Shown: piece by piece, positions 32,154 through 36,459 of the stretch
Layout: each line of letters begins with the position of its first letter
Numbering within the stretch: the first letter of the stretch is position 1
From: Gammaproteobacteria bacterium
GTDB lineage: Bacteria; Pseudomonadota; Gammaproteobacteria; Legionellales; Legionellaceae
Length of the DNA: 36,459 nucleotides
Assembly: GCA_030427555.1 (NCBI GenBank)
Contig: JAUIBC010000006.1
Coordinates: 1 to 36,459, forward strand
Direction: 5' to 3'
Made by a program: the position numbers and the translations under genes
Notes under the pieces: model-generated
What the model was told of the DNA's origin: nothing
What the model saw: the letters and a program-made list of their open reading frames with translations, nothing else
Databases searched by the model: none

Positions 32154-33497
32154 ATGTTAAGTAAAATCGTTATAGCTAATCGAGGTGAAATTGCACTTCG
32201 AATTTTACGTGCCTGTAAAGAACTTGGGATTAAAACAGTCGCTGTCCATTCAGAAGTAGACAAAGACCTTCTGCATGTACGTCTTGCAGATGAAACAGTA
32301 TGCATAGGCCCAGCTCCATCACAAAAAAGTTATTTAAATATCCCAGCAATTATTTCTGCAGCAGAAATAACTGACGCAGTTGCAATTCATCCTGGCTATG
32401 GCTTTTTATCAGAAAATGCTGATTTCGCAGATATAGTTGAGCAAAGTGGGTTCATATTCATTGGTCCTCGTGCTGAAACTATCCGGATGATGGGAGATAA
32501 AGTATCGGCAATTGAAGCCATGAAAAATGCCGGTGTGCCATGTGTACCAGGCTCAGATGGCCCTTTAGGTGATGATGATAAGAAAAATTTAGCCCTTGGT
32601 GAAAAAATTGGCTATCCAGTAATTATTAAAGCCGCTGGTGGCGGTGGTGGTCGCGGTATGCGAGTTGTTCATGGCGCTGATAATTTATTAAATGCTATAG
32701 CTTTAACTAGAAGTGAAGCAAAAGCAGCATTTAATAACTCCATGGTTTATATGGAGAAATTTTTAGAAAATCCACGCCACATTGAATTCCAAGTTTTAGG
32801 AGATGGGCGTGGTAATGCAGTGCATTTGGGCGAGCGTGATTGTTCAATGCAAAGACGTCATCAAAAGGTATTAGAAGAAGCACCAGCTCCAGAAATTAGT
32901 GCAAAATTGCGTAAAGAAATTGGCGATATAGTCGTTAAAGCTTGTTGTAAACTTAAATATCGTGGCGCTGGTACATTTGAGTTTTTATATCAAGATGGTT
33001 GTTTCTATTTTATAGAAATGAACACTAGAATCCAAGTTGAACATCCAGTCACAGAATTGATTACTGGCGTAGATTTGATTAAAGAGCAAATTAAAATAGC
33101 TAGTGGTCTACCATTAACTATAGAACAAAAAGATATAAAATTAAATGGACATGCTATTGAATGTCGTATTAATGCCGAAGATTCAGTAACGTTTATGCCA
33201 TCACCTGGCAAAATCAACATATTACATCAACCAGGCGGACCTGGGATTCGTTTTGATTCACATCTTTATGCTAGTTACACTGTTCCACCGCACTATGACT
33301 CAATGATTGGTAAACTTATTAGTTATGGTGAAGATCGTGCAACGGCAATAGCAAGAATGAAAAATGCTTTAGATGAAATTGTAATTGATGGTATTAAAAC
33401 TAACATTAATTTACAAAAAAGGATTTTAAATGATGCAGGATTTGTTGCTGGCGGCACAAATATCCATTATCTAGAGAAAATGCTGAAGGATTCTTGA
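32154..33497 (+). CDS. accC: Biotin carboxylase subunit of acetyl-CoA carboxylase
   Basis: ATP-grasp enzyme that carboxylates the biotin on AccB. The length is 447 residues (E. coli 449). It starts [17 protein letters not shown] and has [14 protein letters not shown], the glycine-rich loop [32 protein letters not shown], and the catalytic [14 protein letters not shown]. prmA starts 4 bases after its stop, so the cluster is one operon. The carboxyltransferase genes accA and accD are elsewhere. Confidence 0.98.
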   Translation: MLSKIVIANRGEIALRILRACKELGIKTVAVHSEVDKDLLHVRLADETVCIGPAPSQKSYLNIPAIISAAEITDAVAIHPGYGFLSENADFADIVEQSGFIFIGPRAETIRMMGDKVSAIEAMKNAGVPCVPGSDGPLGDDDKKNLALGEKIGYPVIIKAAGGGGGRGMRVVHGADNLLNAIALTRSEAKAAFNNSMVYMEKFLENPRHIEFQVLGDGRGNAVHLGERDCSMQRRHQKVLEEAPAPEISAKLRKEIGDIVVKACCKLKYRGAGTFEFLYQDGCFYFIEMNTRIQVEHPVTELITGVDLIKEQIKIASGLPLTIEQKDIKLNGHAIECRINAEDSVTFMPSPGKINILHQPGGPGIRFDSHLYASYTVPPHYDSMIGKLISYGEDRATAIARMKNALDEIVIDGIKTNINLQKRILNDAGFVAGGTNIHYLEKMLKDS

Positions 33498-33501
33498 TTT
33501 A

Positions 33502-34368
33502 ATGTTCCAATTGCAGATAGAAAATTGTAATAAAGACAACGCTGAACGAATTGTTGAGTTTCTGGAGGAGTCTGGCGCTGTTTCTGTTACAATGTTAGAC
33601 CAGCAGGATGATCCAATACTTGAGCCAGAGCTAGGAACTATGCCACTTTGGCCATGTGTTGTGATAAATGCGCTTTATGAACATGATACAAATATTAATG
33701 CCATTAAAAAATCTTTAAGTGATGTATATGCCAACCTAAAGTATTCTTTAGATGCATTACCTGACAAAGATTGGGAAAAAGTTTGTTTAGATAATTTCAA
33801 ACCTAAGCAAATTGGCGATAAACTATTAATTTGTCCGTCGTGGATTGAACCATCAAATAAAAATCTTAAAGTATTAACCTTAGATCCAGGCCTTGCCTTT
33901 GGCACCGGTTCACATGAAACGACTGAGCTGTGTTTATCTTGGCTAGAAAAATCTGATCTAACTGATAAAACTATCCTAGATTTTGGTTGTGGTTCTGGTA
34001 TCTTAGGTTTAGCGGCACTAAAACTTGGTGCAAAACATGTATTTGCCATCGACATTGATGAGCAGGCATTGATAGCCACGCAAAACAATGCTATTGCAAA
34101 TAACATTAACCAAAATCAAATTACAATTGCAAAACCAGACTTTCTAGAAAATCCTGTAGATATAATCCTTGCAAATATTTTACTAAAAACTCTAATTTCA
34201 TTGAAACAGGAATTTATAAAGCGATTAAAGATCCAAGGAACATTAATTGTATCTGGAATTTTACTTAACCAAACAGAAGAATTAATAAATGCTTTTTCCC
34301 CTGATTTTAACTTAGTTGCAATGGAAGTAGACGCCGAATGGACAATGTTAGTTTTTAACTTAGCTTAA
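33502..34368 (+). CDS. prmA: Ribosomal protein L11 methyltransferase
   Basis: SAM-dependent enzyme that trimethylates L11. The length is 288 residues. The N-terminal L11-recognition domain includes PLWPCVVINALY and DKDWEKVCLDNFKPKQIGDKLLICPSW. The catalytic part has LDPGLAFGTGSHETTELCL, the SAM motif DFGCGSGILGLAALKLGA and VDIILANILLKTL. accC–prmA adjacency is common in gammaproteobacteria. ATG 33502 follows the accC stop by 4 bases. Confidence 0.95.
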   Translation: MFQLQIENCNKDNAERIVEFLEESGAVSVTMLDQQDDPILEPELGTMPLWPCVVINALYEHDTNINAIKKSLSDVYANLKYSLDALPDKDWEKVCLDNFKPKQIGDKLLICPSWIEPSNKNLKVLTLDPGLAFGTGSHETTELCLSWLEKSDLTDKTILDFGCGSGILGLAALKLGAKHVFAIDIDEQALIATQNNAIANNINQNQITIAKPDFLENPVDIILANILLKTLISLKQEFIKRLKIQGTLIVSGILLNQTEELINAFSPDFNLVAMEVDAEWTMLVFNLA

Positions 34369-34404
34369 TAGTTAAATATATTAATTTAGAATCAAGGAAA
34401 TATT

Positions 34405-35199
34405 ATGACAATTTTTAGAGAAATAGCAGAAGAATTTATTATTAATAGTATTGAGAAAATAAAAGCCACCTCCATGAGCTATGACAATGGAACAGTCAAC
34501 ACGTTTTGGAAAATGACTGGACTTGGTGGTCGAAATATAGAGTTATCAGAAAATAAACGTAATCGTTTAAATCAGTTGAAAAATAATATACAAATTTTGA
34601 ACACTAATAATGATTATAACACTAAAGAAAACCTTATAAAATTAATAAAAATATGTCAAACAGATCTTGTAGACATGTGCCTTGAAGAAAAGACAACGAC
34701 TGGCTCTACTGAATTTGCAGTAAACGAATTATCTAAATTTATCGAAAATGTTTATACTAAAATTTGTACTAAGTGGAATTTAGCAAATATTGAAAAAAAC
34801 AATGAAAAGATTAACATAATAAAATATTATGCAGCTAAAGCATGCGCACATTCAGTTTATCAGGACATATGTAACAAATCTGCAATGAAAGAAAATTTTG
34901 TTTTAAATGCAGAACAAGAAAATATAATTTTACGCTCCCTCTCTCTTGCTGAAAACGTATCTAAAATGATAAATACAAATAACAATAGTAAATTAATAAA
35001 CGAAGATGCGTTCAAACAATTAATGCAAGATAGAGCCGAATTTATTCAGCGTGAAATTAACAAAATAACTCAAAATGAATCGAGTTCTTATGTAATTGAA
35101 TATATGCAGCAAGCAATCGATAGTTTTAGTCCATCTATTAATAAAACAGAAGAAACCAAAGAAAATCACAACGAAGAGCCTACTACCATGAAACCATAA
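34405..35199 (+). CDS. Hypothetical helical protein with a Glu-rich C-terminus
   Basis: A 264-residue protein that I do not recognise. It is rich in Asn, Lys, Glu and Ile, predicted mostly helical, with no signal peptide or membrane segment. The C-terminal 25 residues are polar and acidic (TEETKENHNEEPTTMKP), which resembles the E-rich C-terminal signals of Legionella Dot/Icm type IV effectors. This is only compositional and could be chance. AAGGAA is 8 bases before ATG. It begins 36 bases after prmA in the same direction but is unrelated to that operon by function; high Asn/Lys content sets it apart from its neighbours. A large hairpin follows. Confidence 0.7.
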   Translation: MTIFREIAEEFIINSIEKIKATSMSYDNGTVNTFWKMTGLGGRNIELSENKRNRLNQLKNNIQILNTNNDYNTKENLIKLIKICQTDLVDMCLEEKTTTGSTEFAVNELSKFIENVYTKICTKWNLANIEKNNEKINIIKYYAAKACAHSVYQDICNKSAMKENFVLNAEQENIILRSLSLAENVSKMINTNNNSKLINEDAFKQLMQDRAEFIQREINKITQNESSSYVIEYMQQAIDSFSPSINKTEETKENHNEEPTTMKP

Positions 35200-35263
35200 G
35201 CATGAAAAACATGATGTTGTCATTGCGAAACACAAGTTAAGTATATGGATAACATTTCCAAAG

Positions 35264-35310
35264 CCAGTTCTGACTGAGGAGCTGCGAAGCGGCGTCTCAG
35301 TCAGAACTGG
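35264..35310. repeat. Large REP-like palindrome between convergent genes
   Basis: CCAGTTCTGACTGAG (35264-35278) and its exact complement (35296-35310) form a 15-base stem. Inside it, after an imperfect step, GCTGC pairs with GCGGC around a GAA loop, giving about 20 pairs. The core GAGGAGCTGCGAAGCGGCGTCTC resembles the GAGGAGCGAAGCGACG core of known REP sequences. TGTCATTGCGAA at 35218-35229 is similar to their usual flank. It may also stop transcription between the hypothetical gene and mdh, but no U-tract is present in either direction next to the stem. Confidence 0.65.
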
Positions 35311-35369
35311 TAAAAAAACATCCATCTCAAATTATTTATTGTGATTACACATAATCTTAAAATTATATC

Positions 35370-36359
35370 TTAATCTAATAATCCAAGCTCTTTTACAGTA
35401 TCGCGCTCTTTTCGAAGCTCATTTAAAGTAGCGTCAAATTTTTCTTGAGCATATTCATTGAACTTCAAACCCTCAACAACTTTAATCACGCCATTTGTAG
35501 TACGAGTTGGATACGAAAACATTAATCCAGAGTCAACACCATATTCACCATTTGAACTTAAGCACATTGAATATGATTCACCATCTTTAGTATCTGTTAT
35601 TAAATTATTTACGCCACGGATAATAGCATTTGCCGCAGAAGCAGCAGAAGATGCACCACGTGCTTTAATAACAGCAGCGCCACGTTGTTGCACCGTTGTT
35701 ACAAAAGTATCTTTCAACCAAGCATCATCATTTATAACGTCATAAGCAGACTTACCGTTAATTTTTGCATTATAAAAATCTGGGTATTGAGTCGCTGAAT
35801 GATTGCCCCATATGGTCATTTCTGATATGCAATTAATATCAACCCCTGCTTTTTTCGCTAATTGAGTGCGGCCACGTAATTCATCTAACATAGTCATGGC
35901 ATAAAAACGATCGTCTGGGATATCTTTAGCATGATGTTTAGCAATTAAACAATTGGTATTGCATGGGTTGCCAACCACAAAAACCCTAACATCATCACTA
36001 GCACGCTCATTAATAGCGATACCTTGATTAATAAATATGCCGCCATTAATTTTTAATAAATCGGCTCGCTCCATTCCTTGCTTACGTGGAACTGATCCAA
36101 CTAACAATGCCCAATTAGTACCATCCATTGCAGCATTGATATCAGAAGTGCAAAACACTCTTTTAAGGCGTGGAAAAGCACAATCATCAAGCTCCATAGC
36201 AACACCATCTAATGCTGGCAAAGCTGGCTCAAGTTCAAGCAAATTTAATTCAACATCTACATCATTTCCAAACATTTGCCCAGAAGCAATACGGAATATT
36301 AAAGCATAACCAATCTGCCCTGCCGCTCCAGTTATTGTTACACGTACCTTGTTATTCAT
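35370..36359 (-). CDS. mdh: Malate dehydrogenase (NAD-dependent)
   Basis: TCA-cycle enzyme interconverting malate and oxaloacetate. The length is 329 residues, of the longer MDH type that resembles eukaryotic cytosolic malate dehydrogenase rather than the E. coli enzyme. The NAD motif is [11 protein letters not shown] (10-20). Substrate residues R92 and R98 are in [16 protein letters not shown]159 and R162 in [12 protein letters not shown], and the proton relay His187 in [16 protein letters not shown] precedes ATG 36359 by 9 bases. The 100 bases upstream to the window edge hold no gene; a TTGAGG with a weak TTAATT 17 bases later is a possible promoter. Confidence 0.97.
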   Translation of the reverse strand: MNNKVRVTITGAAGQIGYALIFRIASGQMFGNDVDVELNLLELEPALPALDGVAMELDDCAFPRLKRVFCTSDINAAMDGTNWALLVGSVPRKQGMERADLLKINGGIFINQGIAINERASDDVRVFVVGNPCNTNCLIAKHHAKDIPDDRFYAMTMLDELRGRTQLAKKAGVDINCISEMTIWGNHSATQYPDFYNAKINGKSAYDVINDDAWLKDTFVTTVQQRGAAVIKARGASSAASAANAIIRGVNNLITDTKDGESYSMCLSSNGEYGVDSGLMFSYPTRTTNGVIKVVEGLKFNEYAQEKFDATLNELRKERDTVKELGLLD

Positions 36360-36459
36360 ATTAAATATTTCCTATCAAAGACAAAATTAACATGATACTA
36401 TTGCTAGCCTCAAGATACCATCTCTTTAAGAAAAATGCTGCCACTATCATTGTATATCC

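Noticed and set aside
33675-34106. Minus-strand open frame of 143 codons inside prmA
   Set aside because: Shadow of the prmA coding frame, with no start signal or family resemblance.
1-36459. CRISPR array, prophage or complete insertion sequence
   Set aside because: No regularly spaced repeats, no phage structural genes, and the only transposase is a broken fragment.

Overview
The window is AT-rich bacterial chromosome from a gammaproteobacterium. The best fit is the Legionellales (Legionella/Coxiella/Aquicella-like). This rests on the tRNA-Val–thrS–infC–rpmI–rplT–pheS–pheT order, the kbl–tdh and aroQ–accB–accC–prmA clusters, an M4 metalloprotease like Legionella ProA, an HAAAP-family aromatic amino acid permease, a beta-barrel gene remnant of a type I associate with Legionella, and several large secreted or membrane proteins of unknown function. 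The assignment comes from protein resemblance by eye, not from a database search.

Layout. 1-8000 (minus strand): translation genes in one direction (tRNA-Val(GAC), thrS, infC with a non-canonical AUU start, rpmI, rplT, pheS, and pheT running off the left edge), preceded by trxA and a thiamine pyrophosphokinase. 8100-10900: an L,D-transpeptidase-like protein, a small Cys-containing secreted protein and, convergent to them, a secreted Ntn amide hydrolase. 11000-13231: the threonine-degradation pair kbl–tdh, overlapping by 4 bases. 13300-17500: a secreted papain-fold-like protein, a 56-residue lipoprotein and a 767-residue multi-spanning membrane protein. 17724-20721: three translationally coupled genes (retropepsin-like 'ATP-dependent zinc protease', inactive transglutaminase/7TM protein, ATP-grasp ligase), a conserved but poorly understood set. 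20938-24823: a probable four-gene operon with its own promoter: a shortened adenosylhomocysteinase-like protein lacking most catalytic residues, then gmd and fcl (GDP-L-fucose synthesis) and a family 2 glycosyltransferase.

24824-26140 is a decayed stretch: a REP-like hairpin, a beta-barrel outer-membrane gene without its 5' end, and an ISAs1-family transposase remnant with two in-frame stops. A 14-base near-identical repeat flanks the two remnants. 26141-31006: agmatinase (speB), then on the minus strand a secreted M4 metalloprotease, an aromatic amino acid permease, and a protein I assign to the HExxH peptide-modification family (alpha-ketoglutarate/iron type). The last two probably form a bicistronic operon behind a TTGACA promoter. 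31216-34368: aroQ–accB–accC–prmA (shikimate pathway, acetyl-CoA carboxylase subunits, L11 methyltransferase). It is followed by a hypothetical protein with a Glu-rich C-terminus, a large palindromic hairpin and malate dehydrogenase.

The best candidates for unexplored biology are the permease + HExxH gene pair, the catalytically altered adenosylhomocysteinase-like protein at the head of the GDP-fucose operon, and the protease/7TM/ATP-grasp triad. No CRISPR array, phage or intact mobile element was seen.
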